Shown: piece by piece, positions 16,405-24,744 of the stretch
Position numbering within the stretch: the first letter of the stretch is position 1
How the letters are laid out: each line of letters begins with the position of its first letter
DNA from: Dietzia timorensis
GTDB lineage: Bacteria; Actinomycetota; Actinomycetes; Mycobacteriales; Mycobacteriaceae
Assembly (NCBI RefSeq): GCF_001659785.1
Contig: NZ_CP015961.1
Span: 3,162,001 to 3,226,000, forward strand
DNA: 64,000 nucleotides
Reading direction: 5' to 3'
Program-made: the position numbers and the translations under genes
Notes under the pieces: generated by a model
What the model was told of the DNA's origin: nothing
Databases searched by the model: none
Seen by the model: the letters and a program-made list of their open reading frames with translations, nothing else

Positions 16405-17853
16405 ATGGATGCGATCACCGATGCCGTCACCAATATCAATGACTACTACTGGTATTTCGTCATCGCGATCTTGTGTATCGCCGGTGTGTGGTTCACGGTG
16501 TGGACGAGGGCGGTGCAGATCCGCCTCATCCCGGAGATGTTCCGTTCGATTACCGAGTCGCCCTCGGAGATCGAGAAAGGCAAGCAGGGAATCTCCGCCT
16601 TCCGAGCCTTCACGGTCTCGGCCGCTTCCCGCGTGGGTTCGGCCAACGTCGCCGGCGTGGCCGTGGCCATTACCGTCGGCGGCCCGGGCGCGGTGTTCTG
16701 GATGTGGCTGCTCGCAATCCTCGGCGGCGCCACATCATTTGTAGAGTCCTCCTTGGGCCAGTTGTACAAGGTCCGCAAACGTGATTCCTATGTCGGCGGC
16801 CCGGCGTACTACATCCGCGATGCGCTCGGCTGGAAATGGGTCGCCATCGCCTTTGCCGTGATCATCACGATCACCTACGGCTTCGTGTTCAACGCCGTGC
16901 AGGCCAACTCGATCGCGCAGTCGCTCAACAACCAGTTCGAGATCGAGGGCACCGGCCCGATGGTGATCATCGGAATCATCCTCGCGCTGCTCACCGCTGC
17001 GGTGATCTTCGGCGGCATCCGCCGCCTGTCGGCGGTCACCGAGATCATGGTGCCCATCATGGCGTTCGCCTATGTTGCCGTGGCGCTCGTCGTGGTCGCG
17101 CTCAACATCTCCGAGGTACCGGGAGTGTTCTGGCTGATCGTCGGGCACGCCCTCGGTTTCAAGGAAATCGCCGGAGCCGCGATCGGCGCGGCGATCATGC
17201 AGGGCATCCGCCGCGGCCTGTTCTCCAACGAGGCCGGCATGGGTTCGGTGCCGAACGCTGCCGCGACGGCCTCGGTGTCCCACCCGGTCAAGCAGGGCCT
17301 CGTCCAGTCGCTCGGCGTCTACTTCGACACGCTGCTCGTGTGCTCGGCGACCGCGTTCATCATCCTGCTCTCGGACCCGTCGTACGGCGGGGACCCGGAA
17401 GGCATCTCCCTCACGCAGAACGCACTCGCCGCGCAGGTCGGCGACTGGGCGATCCCATTCCTCACCATCGTGATCTTCTTCCTCGCCTTCTCCTCGATCC
17501 TCGGTAACTCCTACTACGGCGAGTCCAACATCAACTTCCTCCGGGAGAGCAAGCTGGCGCTCACAATCTTCCGGGTGCTCGTCTGTGTCGCCGTCATCGG
17601 CGGCGCGATCGGCAGTATCGACCTCGTGTGGAGCCTCGCCGACCTGTTCATGGCGTTCATGGCGACGATCAACCTCATCGCACTCATCCCCCTGGCAAGG
17701 ATCGCGATGAAGCTGATGAAGAACTACACCGACCAGAAGAAGCAGGGCCTCGACCCCGTCTTCAGCCGCGACGACATCCCCGAGGCGAAGAACGTCTCCG
17801 AATGGGACGGCTCGGATCCGCTCACGGTGAGGCAGCCCGCCGAGGGCAGCTAA
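16405..17853 (+). CDS. AGCS family sodium:alanine/glycine symporter (copy 1)
   Basis: A 482-residue membrane protein with about 10-11 helices. The first helix YYWYFVIAILCIAGVWFTV, then GISAFRAFTVSAASRVGSANVAGVA (Na+/substrate site), FVESSLGQLYKVRKRDSYVGGPAYY and GLFSNEAGMGSVPNAAATA are the family's conserved elements. It imports alanine, glycine or a related small amino acid with Na+ across the inner membrane. The frame runs upstream to 16219, but the ATG at 16405 gives the family start; no ribosome site is obvious, so a leaderless start is possible. A closely similar paralogue follows 113 bp downstream, the mark of a tandem duplication. Confidence 0.9.
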   Translation: MDAITDAVTNINDYYWYFVIAILCIAGVWFTVWTRAVQIRLIPEMFRSITESPSEIEKGKQGISAFRAFTVSAASRVGSANVAGVAVAITVGGPGAVFWMWLLAILGGATSFVESSLGQLYKVRKRDSYVGGPAYYIRDALGWKWVAIAFAVIITITYGFVFNAVQANSIAQSLNNQFEIEGTGPMVIIGIILALLTAAVIFGGIRRLSAVTEIMVPIMAFAYVAVALVVVALNISEVPGVFWLIVGHALGFKEIAGAAIGAAIMQGIRRGLFSNEAGMGSVPNAAATASVSHPVKQGLVQSLGVYFDTLLVCSATAFIILLSDPSYGGDPEGISLTQNALAAQVGDWAIPFLTIVIFFLAFSSILGNSYYGESNINFLRESKLALTIFRVLVCVAVIGGAIGSIDLVWSLADLFMAFMATINLIALIPLARIAMKLMKNYTDQKKQGLDPVFSRDDIPEAKNVSEWDGSDPLTVRQPAEGS

Positions 17854-17874
17854 ACCGCCCAGAGAGCCGCGCTC

Positions 17875-17887
17875 CTCCGCCGTCATA
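17875..17887 (+). repeat. recurrent motif copy, CTCCGCCGTCATA
   Basis: A consensus copy 22 bp after the first AGCS stop, codirectional, in the spacer between the tandem symporter genes. See the finding on the recurrent motif. Confidence 0.5.
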
Positions 17888-17966
17888 CCGCAATGACGCG
17901 GTGTCGGGCGAAGCTGGGACGGCGATAAACGCCCGCGAAACGGGTAGTGGCCCTACGCTGTTGCGC

Positions 17967-19421
17967 ATGGAAACTCTTGCGACGGCCGTCGAGACGATCA
18001 ACGAGAACTATTGGTATTTCGTGATCGCGCTGCTGTGCCTGGCCGGGATGTGGTTCACGATTCGCACCGGCGCGATGCAGATCCGGTGGCTGCCGGAGAT
18101 GTTCCGGACGATTACCGAAAAGCCCTCGGACATCTCCGAGGGGAAAAAGGGGATCTCCGCGTTTCGCGCGTTCACGATCTCCGCCGCGGCGCGGGTGGGC
18201 TCGGCGAACGTCGCCGGCGTTGCCATCGCCATCACCGTTGGCGGGCCCGGCTCGGTGTTCTGGATGTGGGTGCTCGCGATCCTCGGCGGCGCGACCTCCT
18301 TTATCGAGTCCGCACTCGCGCAGCTGTACAAGGTGCGCCGGCGCGACTCCTATGTCGGCGGGCCCGCCTACTACATGCGTGACGGGCTCGGCTGGAAAAA
18401 GGTCGCGGTCTGCTTCGCGGTGATCGTGACCGTGACCTACGGCTTCATCTTCCCCACGGTGCAGGCCAATTCGATCGCCGCGTCGATCGATACGCAGTTC
18501 TCGTTCGAGGGTCGCGCGCCGATGTTCGCCATCGGGGTTGTTCTCGCGCTGCTGACGGCGGCGGTCGTGTTCGGCGGGGTGCGGCGGCTGTCGTCGGTCA
18601 CCGAGATCATGGTGCCGATCATGGCGGTCGGTTATGTCGCGGTCGCGCTGTTCGTGGTGGCGATCAACATCGGCGAGGTGCCGGGGATGGTCGGGCTAAT
18701 CGTCGGACACGCGCTCGGGTTCAAGGAAGTTGCCGGGGCCGCGCTCGGTGCCGCGTTTATGCAGGGTGTGCGGCGCGGGCTCTTCTCGAACGAAGCCGGA
18801 ATGGGCTCGATCCCGAACGCCGCGGCCACGGCCTCGGTATCCCACCCGGCGAAGCAGGGGCTCGTCCAGTCTCTCGGCGTGTATCTCGACACCCTGGTCG
18901 TGTGCTCGGCGACCGCATTCATCATCCTGCTGTCGAACCCGGAGTACGGCGGCGAGGCCGAGGGCATCTCGCTCACGCAGAACGCACTCGCCGGGCAGGT
19001 CGGCGACTGGGCGATCCCGTTCCTCATCGTCACAATCTTCTTCCTCGCGTTTTCCTCGATTCTCGGCAGCGCATACATCGGGGAGGTCAACGTCCGGTTC
19101 ATCCGCGAATCCGACGTGTGGGTCAACGTCTTTCGCGCCATCGTCTGCGTCATGGTCGTGATCGGCACCGTGAGCAGCCTCGAGCTGGTGTGGAACCTCG
19201 CCGACCTGTTCATGGGCGTGATGGCGACGATCAACCTCATCGCACTCATCCCGCTGGCGAAGATCGGGCTGCGACTGATGAACAATTACGGCGCGCAGCG
19301 CAAGCAGAGGCTCGAGCCGGTATTCAGCCGCGAGGACATCCCGGAGGCCAGGGGCGTCTCGGCGTGGGACGGTACCGACCCGATCACCGTGCGCACACCC
19401 GATCCGGAAGTGAAGGCCTAG
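17967..19421 (+). CDS. AGCS family sodium:alanine/glycine symporter (copy 2)
   Basis: A 484-residue paralogue of the preceding gene, with the same landmarks in the same order: YWYFVIALLCLAGMWFT, FRAFTISAAARVGSANVAGVA, ESALAQLYKVRRRDSYVGGP and GLFSNEAGMGSIPNAAATA. The two differ mainly in the periplasmic loop near FPTVQANSIAASIDTQ and in the C-terminal tail, where conserved RKQRLEPVFSREDIPEA is kept. It is probably another Na+-coupled alanine/glycine importer, perhaps with different affinity. The spacer (113 bp) is long enough for its own promoter. The start ATG at 17967 mirrors that of copy 1. Confidence 0.9.
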   Translation: METLATAVETINENYWYFVIALLCLAGMWFTIRTGAMQIRWLPEMFRTITEKPSDISEGKKGISAFRAFTISAAARVGSANVAGVAIAITVGGPGSVFWMWVLAILGGATSFIESALAQLYKVRRRDSYVGGPAYYMRDGLGWKKVAVCFAVIVTVTYGFIFPTVQANSIAASIDTQFSFEGRAPMFAIGVVLALLTAAVVFGGVRRLSSVTEIMVPIMAVGYVAVALFVVAINIGEVPGMVGLIVGHALGFKEVAGAALGAAFMQGVRRGLFSNEAGMGSIPNAAATASVSHPAKQGLVQSLGVYLDTLVVCSATAFIILLSNPEYGGEAEGISLTQNALAGQVGDWAIPFLIVTIFFLAFSSILGSAYIGEVNVRFIRESDVWVNVFRAIVCVMVVIGTVSSLELVWNLADLFMGVMATINLIALIPLAKIGLRLMNNYGAQRKQRLEPVFSREDIPEARGVSAWDGTDPITVRTPDPEVKA

Positions 19422-19447
19422 CGTCCGGGTGTAATCTGCACTGCACC

Positions 19448-20287
19448 ATGGACAATGACTTCGGCGCGGCAACCACAATCCAGTGCGCCACGTGCGGCGT
19501 GGAGCGCGTTGGCGATGCACTCCCCGACGTGTGCCCGATCTGTGCGGACGAGCGACAGTTCGTTCCGCCCCGCGGGCAGGAATGGACGAGCCCCGAGCGC
19601 GCGGGGGCGAACGGCGCCTCCCTCGAGATCGTCGAGTTCGAACCGCGCGTGCTCGGCATTCGGCAACATCGCTGCCCCGGGATCGGCCAGGTACCAATCC
19701 TGCTCCAGACGGACGCCGGCAACGTGCTCCTCGAAGCACCCAACTATTTCGATGACGCCGTGCATGCCGAGATTTCCCGGCTCGGCGGGGTCGAGGCGAT
19801 CGTGCCCTCGCATCCGCACATGTACGGCCTCCAGTCGGTGTGGTCCCGCGCGTTCGGCGGCGCTCCGGTGTTCATTTCCGCTGCCGACGAAGAGTGGCTC
19901 GGGGTGCGCCCGGAGAACACAGTGATCTGGGACGGGGAGACTGAGATCCTGCCCGGGGTCCGGGCGTCACAGCCCGGCGGACACTTCCCCGGCAGCAACG
20001 TAGTCCACTGGACCGCACCGGACGGCGCCGGGGTCCTCTTCGCCGGCGACACCATCGGCCCCGTCCGCGACACCGGTTGGGTGACGTTCATGCGGTCCTA
20101 CCCCAACTGGATCCCACTGTCCGCGGCGGTCGTGCGGCGCATCGCCGAGCACGTGTCGCGGTACGAATTCGACAGGCTCTACGGGAACTTCGGCGGCTCG
20201 GTGCTTTCCGATGCCTCGGGCGCGGTGCGTCGTTCGGCCGACCGATATGCGGCGTGGGTCTCGGGAGTTTACGACGATCTCACCTAA
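19448..20287 (+). CDS. metallo-beta-lactamase-fold protein with N-terminal zinc ribbon
   Basis: A 279-residue protein. Residues 13-32 form a rubredoxin-like zinc ribbon (C13-x2-C16 and C29-x2-C32), followed by a linker and an MBL-like domain with GNVLLEAPNYFDDAV, IVPSHPHMYGLQSVW, QPGGHFPGSNVVHW and VLFAGDTIG. The usual HxHxDH metal motif is reduced to SHPHMYG, so the second metal site looks degraded although later His and Asp positions remain. It could be a hydrolase with one metal or a non-catalytic sensor. It starts 26 bp after the second AGCS stop and may be cotranscribed. A weak CCTAA/TTAGG hairpin overlaps its stop. Confidence 0.78.
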   Translation: MDNDFGAATTIQCATCGVERVGDALPDVCPICADERQFVPPRGQEWTSPERAGANGASLEIVEFEPRVLGIRQHRCPGIGQVPILLQTDAGNVLLEAPNYFDDAVHAEISRLGGVEAIVPSHPHMYGLQSVWSRAFGGAPVFISAADEEWLGVRPENTVIWDGETEILPGVRASQPGGHFPGSNVVHWTAPDGAGVLFAGDTIGPVRDTGWVTFMRSYPNWIPLSAAVVRRIAEHVSRYEFDRLYGNFGGSVLSDASGAVRRSADRYAAWVSGVYDDLT

Positions 20288-20311
20288 GTTTCGTTAGGAA
20301 AATCTGCGGCT

Positions 20312-20324
20312 CTCCGCCGTCATA
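20312..20324 (+). repeat. recurrent motif copy, CTCCGCCGTCATA
   Basis: A consensus copy 25 bp downstream of the MBL-fold gene stop, codirectional with it, in the spacer before the Ser/Lys-rich protein. See the finding on the recurrent motif. Confidence 0.5.
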
Positions 20325-20495
20325 TACAAACCTCGTTTTACTTTCCCAGGTGGTGACTGGGAACGCGCCAAGCACCATTCAGGGTGGCGGAGAGGTAAAT
20401 TCCGGTGTTCATTTCGGACCGTTAGCATGAGGCCGCGCTGTGAAAGGCGTACGACGATTCGCCCCAATGAGACGACCGACCGCAAAGGATATTCC

Positions 20496-21494
20496 GTGCG
20501 CGATAGCTCCAGCCCGTCCGACAGTTCTGAGACCATCACGGTGACCAAGCGCTCGGCGATGCTCGCGTTCGGTGCCGGAATTCTGGCGATTGCGCTGGTG
20601 GCTGGCGTGGCCATTGCGGCGCTCGTGCGCACGACCGACGACCCGCAGCCGAAGAACACGGCAGCAGAGGCGTCGGAGACATCCCGAGCCGAGGAGCCCG
20701 GCAAGGGCAAGAAGGACGAGAAGAAGAAAGACGACAAGGGCGACAAAACCACGGATTCCGACAAGGACAAGCGCGAGGACAAGGACGGGGCCAAGTCCAA
20801 GGACAGCAAGAAAGACTCGGACAAGACGAGCGATTCGAGCAAGAAGAAGATCGCCGCGACGTCGACGGCGAAGCCGTACTCCTCCGGAGGCTCGTCGAAG
20901 GGTGGCTCGTCCAGCAGCGGCTCCTCGAAGGGCAGCGGTTCGTCCAAGAGCGATAAGTCCTCGAAGAAGTTGTCCAGCAGCCCCAGCTCGGAAAAGTCCT
21001 CGAACTCGTCGAGGACGTCGGAGAACACGTCGTCGAGCGCGGCTCCGAGCACCTCCGACGCCACGACTTCGCCCGAGACGCCGCCGACCGACGGCGATAC
21101 GACGCCCTCCACGGACGTGCCCGCCGAGGGGTTCACCGTGACCTCGGCCGAGCCGACGGTAGAGGAGCTCGATTCGCTCGTGCAGTTCCTCGTCACGACC
21201 GACGCCTCCGACGAGGCGAAGGCACAATCGTTGGAAAACGGCATGCTCGGCGTAGGCATTCCGCAGTTTCTCGCCGGGCTAGGCGTGGGCGACGACCCGC
21301 AGGGCGAAGCACGGGTCGTCGGACCGCTCGAACGCTCCGGCGATTCCATCACCGCGACACTGGAGTACACGGCCGAGGGGCAGACGCGTCTGAGCACCCC
21401 GGTGGTGTTCACCAACTCCGGCGGCGTGTGGAAGCTGTCGGCGACGTCGGTCTGCGCCGCAGCCGAGGGCTCCGGCGCACCGGTGGGTTGCTGA
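20496..21494 (+). CDS. membrane-anchored Ser/Lys-rich low-complexity protein
   Basis: A 332-residue protein with a short cytoplasmic N-terminus, one transmembrane helix (AMLAFGAGILAIALVAGVAI, about residues 23-42), then an extracytoplasmic region of about 170 residues dominated by Lys/Asp then Ser/Lys/Gly/Thr. A folded C-terminal domain (from about 210: FTVTSAEPTVEELDSLVQFL to the end) resembles low-molecular-weight actinobacterial envelope domains with a C-terminal Cys pair (VCAAAEGSGAPVGC). The GTG at 20496 is chosen because AAAGGA lies 6 bases upstream; the in-frame ATG at 20427 lacks a site. Function unknown; the linker would span the cell wall. Confidence 0.7.
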   Translation: MRDSSSPSDSSETITVTKRSAMLAFGAGILAIALVAGVAIAALVRTTDDPQPKNTAAEASETSRAEEPGKGKKDEKKKDDKGDKTTDSDKDKREDKDGAKSKDSKKDSDKTSDSSKKKIAATSTAKPYSSGGSSKGGSSSSGSSKGSGSSKSDKSSKKLSSSPSSEKSSNSSRTSENTSSSAAPSTSDATTSPETPPTDGDTTPSTDVPAEGFTVTSAEPTVEELDSLVQFLVTTDASDEAKAQSLENGMLGVGIPQFLAGLGVGDDPQGEARVVGPLERSGDSITATLEYTAEGQTRLSTPVVFTNSGGVWKLSATSVCAAAEGSGAPVGC

Positions 21495-21568
21495 CCGCCG
21501 CAACCCGCTCCCCCTGTGCGGGTGGACCTTTCGAACTTCGCTGAAATCCTCCGGACATTGAATATGAT

Positions 21569-21594
21569 CTAGCTCACAGCGTTATGTGTTCTAG
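21569..21594. promoter_or_regulatory. imperfect inverted repeat upstream of the FadD17-like gene
   Basis: CTAGCTCACA (21569-21578) and TGTGTTCTAG (21585-21594) pair at 8 of 10 positions around a 6-base spacer, just upstream of the acyl-CoA synthetase start at 21618. The right arm resembles a KstR half site (GTTCTA), but no full KstR palindrome is present. Candidate operator only. Confidence 0.35.
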
Positions 21595-21617
21595 CGCCCC
21601 GTTCTCCGGAGGGAACC

Positions 21618-23213
21618 ATGGCCGAAACCATGCGGGATCTTTTGCTTTCCCACCACGACTCGGACCGGCCCGCGATCAAGTTCGACGACGAGGTCATTAC
21701 GTGGCGCGAGTTCGTCGTCGGCTCCAAGCGGCGCGCGAGCGCGATTCACGCTCTGCTGAACGACGACCGCCCGCGGCACGTCGGCACGCTGCTCGACAAC
21801 GTTCCCGAGATCATGTTCGCGCTCGCCGCGGGAGCACTCGGGGGCTACGTGACCGCAGGGATCAACACGACGCGGCGTGGTGAGGGGCTTGCGCGCGATA
21901 TCCGGACCGCCGACTGCCAGATTCTACTCACCGACGGCCGCTACGCGCCGCTGTTGGAAGGGCTCGACCTCGGGGACGTACGCATCATCAACGTCGCCTC
22001 CGACGAATGGGACGACCTGGTGGCGGACGCGACTCCGCCGTCATTCTTCCCAGAGCGAGGCGCCCGGGATCCGTTCATGTTGATATTCACCTCGGGGACG
22101 TCCGGCAACCCCAAGGCCGTCCGAGTGGCGAACTCGACGGTGGTGATGAGCGGTTCGATGCTCGCCGATTCGCATGGGCTTACCGCGCGGGATGTGTTCT
22201 ATCTGTCGATGCCCACGTTTCATTCCAACGCGATCCTGGGTGGTGTCGGCCCCGCGTGGGTCACCGGCGGCACGATGGTGCTGGCGCGGCGGTTCAGCGC
22301 ATCGCGGTTCCTACCCGACGTGCGCCGATACGGCGTGACGTACATGAATTACGTGGGCAAACCGCTCGCATACATCCTCGACACTCCCGCACAGCCCGAC
22401 GATGCGGAGAACACGCTGCGGCTGGCGTTCGGCAACGAGGCGGCGTCGAAGGACATTCCGGCGTTCGCCGAGCGTTTCGGGTGCAAGGTCTCGGATGCCT
22501 ATGGCTCTACAGAATTAGCGATCATCGTGGTGCGTACCGAGAATTCGCCGCTTCAATCGATCGGCGAACCCTTCCCCGGGGTGGCGGTCTTCGATCCGTT
22601 TACCGGCACGGAGTGTCCGCGCGCGGAGTATGACGACAGCGGCGCGATCACAAACCTCGACGAATGTATAGGTGAGCTGGTCAATACCGAGGGAGCCGGA
22701 TTCTTCTCCGGCTACTACAACAATCCCGACGCCACGAACGAGCGCCTGCGGGACGGAAAGTACTGGTCGGGCGACCTCGCCTACCGTGACGCCGACGGCT
22801 ACATCTTCATGGCCGGCAGGACGGGCGACTGGTTGCGGGTCGACGGCGAGAACATGGCGACCGGGATTATCGAGGAGATCATCTTGCGCCATCCGGCGGT
22901 GTCGCGGGCGGCGGTGTATTCGCTGCCGGATCCGCGGGGTGTCGGGGACCAGATCGTCGCCGCGCTCGTCCCGCGGCACGACGCCCACCTCACCCCGGAA
23001 GGGTTCCAGGCATTTCTCGAGCGGCAGGACGACCTGTCGCCGAAAGCGTGGCCGCGCTGGGTTCGGCTCGCCGAAACCCTACCGATGACGGCGACGAACA
23101 AGATCCTCAAGCGGGAGCTGCAATCCGAGGGCCTCGAGACGCGCGACGAGCTGTGGGAACGGGCCGAGCACGGGCACGAGTATTCGACCACGAGCCCCGG
23201 GGTTCCGGCGTAG
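21618..23213 (+). CDS. fatty acid/acyl-CoA ligase, FadD17-like
   Basis: A 531-residue adenylate-forming ligase. The P-loop LIFTSGTSGNPKAVRVAN is near residue 154, the A5-type motif DAYGSTELAII near 294, the core SGDLAYRDADGYIFMAGRTGDWLRVDGEN near 380-410, and the C-terminal catalytic lysine in TATNKILKREL near 495. It activates a carboxylic acid with ATP and couples it to CoA. The atypical GINTTRRGEGLARDI segment matches the FadD17/FadD13-like actinobacterial branch tied to fatty-acid or steroid side-chain breakdown; this subtype assignment is inference. GGAGG lies 6-7 bases before the ATG. It is followed by an unrelated convergent gene. Confidence 0.85.
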   Translation: MAETMRDLLLSHHDSDRPAIKFDDEVITWREFVVGSKRRASAIHALLNDDRPRHVGTLLDNVPEIMFALAAGALGGYVTAGINTTRRGEGLARDIRTADCQILLTDGRYAPLLEGLDLGDVRIINVASDEWDDLVADATPPSFFPERGARDPFMLIFTSGTSGNPKAVRVANSTVVMSGSMLADSHGLTARDVFYLSMPTFHSNAILGGVGPAWVTGGTMVLARRFSASRFLPDVRRYGVTYMNYVGKPLAYILDTPAQPDDAENTLRLAFGNEAASKDIPAFAERFGCKVSDAYGSTELAIIVVRTENSPLQSIGEPFPGVAVFDPFTGTECPRAEYDDSGAITNLDECIGELVNTEGAGFFSGYYNNPDATNERLRDGKYWSGDLAYRDADGYIFMAGRTGDWLRVDGENMATGIIEEIILRHPAVSRAAVYSLPDPRGVGDQIVAALVPRHDAHLTPEGFQAFLERQDDLSPKAWPRWVRLAETLPMTATNKILKRELQSEGLETRDELWERAEHGHEYSTTSPGVPA

Positions 23214-23260
23214 GGCGCACACATTATCGGGGGGGTGAATGGCCGCAGAACCGTCAGTCG

Positions 23261-24109
23261 TTATTGCCCGCCGGCACGCATCGCGGCCCACGACTCCTCC
23301 GGCACGAGATCGACGACCTTCACGAAATCATCAAGAGATTCATCGGACTCCGAATGCATCCAATGCCCAGCGTCCTTCAAACTGCGGTACTCCGACACCA
23401 CATCGTCAAAAGCGTCCCGGCCATACAGCGTTGCCAACAGCAAAGCCGCCCCACGAAACTGAAACTGCTGTATATCCAGCGGCGGGCGTACCCCGAGCCG
23501 GGGTTCCAACGCACACGCCCGAAGACTCTCACGCGACTGAGCAACTAAGTCAGCGGCCCGATCAAACTCACGAACACCAGGAACAAAGTACTGATCAAAC
23601 AACTCGGTCGTAAGACCGAAGTACGGGCGGGACCCTTTTTTGACCTTTTCATTGAGTAGTCTCAACTCTTCGATCTTCAGACTATCTGTACCCCGCCCTA
23701 AGACCTCGACCAGCCTGGCATACACCTCGGACGGCAACACGTGTTCTAGGAACGATTCCTCAAGGCGCAGACTCGGCCACAACACCATAGTCGCGCCCGC
23801 CCTCTTACCAGTATCAATAAACAACCTGAGCTCACAAATACAGCCAGGAAGGCGATCAAAAGAACGGCTCCAGACTGTCATCTCTACGCCGTCATAACTA
23901 GCCACCTTGAGATAGCCAGCTTCAACGAACTGCTCGTCCGCATACTTGACCATTTGGCGGCCAGTTAGCTTCATTTTGTTGACCTTCCCGATCCAGCTAG
24001 GAATTCCTTCAGCGAAATGCCCGTCGATGTCTTTTGCAAACGCCTTGTCCGATTTTTCTGGGGTCCGCTTCCTCCAATGGTCTACCTGTGATCGATGGTC
24101 GGCGGACAC
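23261..24109 (-). CDS. orphan hypothetical protein of atypical composition
   Basis: A 282-residue protein I do not recognise. It has no signal peptide or membrane helix. It contains charged helices (EKSDKAFAKDIDGHFAEG, KIEELRLLNEKVKKGSRPYFG) and aromatic segments (DGVEMTVWSRSFDRLPGCIC, QQFQFRGAALLLATLYG). The coding DNA is visibly more AT-rich than its neighbours, especially 23640-24000, with codons such as AGA, ATA and TTA that are rare around it, suggesting horizontal acquisition. Upstream frame extends past 24109 but would overlap the NTF2-like gene; the GTG at 24109, 5 bp after that gene's stop, is chosen, although its ribosome site is weak. It could be part of a lost accessory or defence element; this is not demonstrated. 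Confidence 0.6.
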   Translation of the reverse strand: MSADHRSQVDHWRKRTPEKSDKAFAKDIDGHFAEGIPSWIGKVNKMKLTGRQMVKYADEQFVEAGYLKVASYDGVEMTVWSRSFDRLPGCICELRLFIDTGKRAGATMVLWPSLRLEESFLEHVLPSEVYARLVEVLGRGTDSLKIEELRLLNEKVKKGSRPYFGLTTELFDQYFVPGVREFDRAADLVAQSRESLRACALEPRLGVRPPLDIQQFQFRGAALLLATLYGRDAFDDVVSEYRSLKDAGHWMHSESDESLDDFVKVVDLVPEESWAAMRAGGQ

Positions 24110-24113
24110 GGCA

Positions 24114-24626
24114 TTAGGAGCCTTCGGCCAGTGCGGCACCGGGAGTGAGTGAGAAGTCAAGCCCCTTGAGCGACATCGTCGCCTCGTAGGTGCGCTCGTA
24201 GCCGGTCTCGGCAATCTTCCATCCTTCGGCGGTGAGCCGGTAGCGGTCGGAGTAGATTGCCGCGCCGATGAGCATGAAGTCGAACTCGGCCACGATGACC
24301 CGGTCGTGGAGGTACCAGGTGCCGCGGGCTCCGTAGCCGTCCGCGTCGATGTCGATCTCGGGGTGAGTCGCGGCGTGCTCGGTGATCACCCCGCGACCGC
24401 CCATCGCCTCGCGCAGGTAGCCGACCAGCGATTCGCGGTCCGAGAATCGCAGGGCGGTGCCGTCGGGCGCGGTGCCGTAGTCGCCGCGCACGTCTTCGGT
24501 GAGGGTGTCGGCGAAATCCTCCCAGGCCTTCGTGTCGAGCGCGCGGAGGTACCGATACTTAAGCCGCTCAATTTCGTAGACGTCGCCGCTGTGTTCGCGC
24601 GCGGTTGAGTTTGCCGGGTCGGACAT
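24114..24626 (-). CDS. NTF2-like (SnoaL-type) nuclear transport factor 2 family protein
   Basis: A 170-residue cone-shaped alpha+beta barrel protein. YEIERLKYRYLRALDTKAWEDFADTLTEDVRGDYG is the family opening, with the conserved Y-x-R/A-x-D segment, and later TEHAATHPEIDIDADGYGARGTWYLHDRV forms the sheet lining the pocket. Close homologues in actinobacteria are dehydratase- or isomerase-like proteins acting on aromatic or steroid-like molecules; the substrate is not determined. The start at 24626 has GAAGGAG 6 bases upstream. Its stop is 5 bp before the proposed start of the atypical downstream gene. Confidence 0.82.
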   Translation of the reverse strand: MSDPANSTAREHSGDVYEIERLKYRYLRALDTKAWEDFADTLTEDVRGDYGTAPDGTALRFSDRESLVGYLREAMGGRGVITEHAATHPEIDIDADGYGARGTWYLHDRVIVAEFDFMLIGAAIYSDRYRLTAEGWKIAETGYERTYEATMSLKGLDFSLTPGAALAEGS

Positions 24627-24744
24627 GGCCGCTCCTTCTTTCGCCGGGGTGTGCGCCGATCCTAGGTGGCACCCGATACCCACAAGGCATTTCGGCGATC
24701 GGCGTTCCGCCCGCTGAATCCCAGCCGCCCGCGCGCGGCGACGC

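Noticed and set aside
21569-21594. KstR operator before the FadD17-like gene
   Set aside because: Only the right half resembles KstR (GTTCTA); the left half is missing, so sterol control is not supported.
23214-24120. Insertion sequence or integron explaining the low-GC gene
   Set aside because: No transposase, integrase, terminal inverted repeats or target duplications are visible at either edge.
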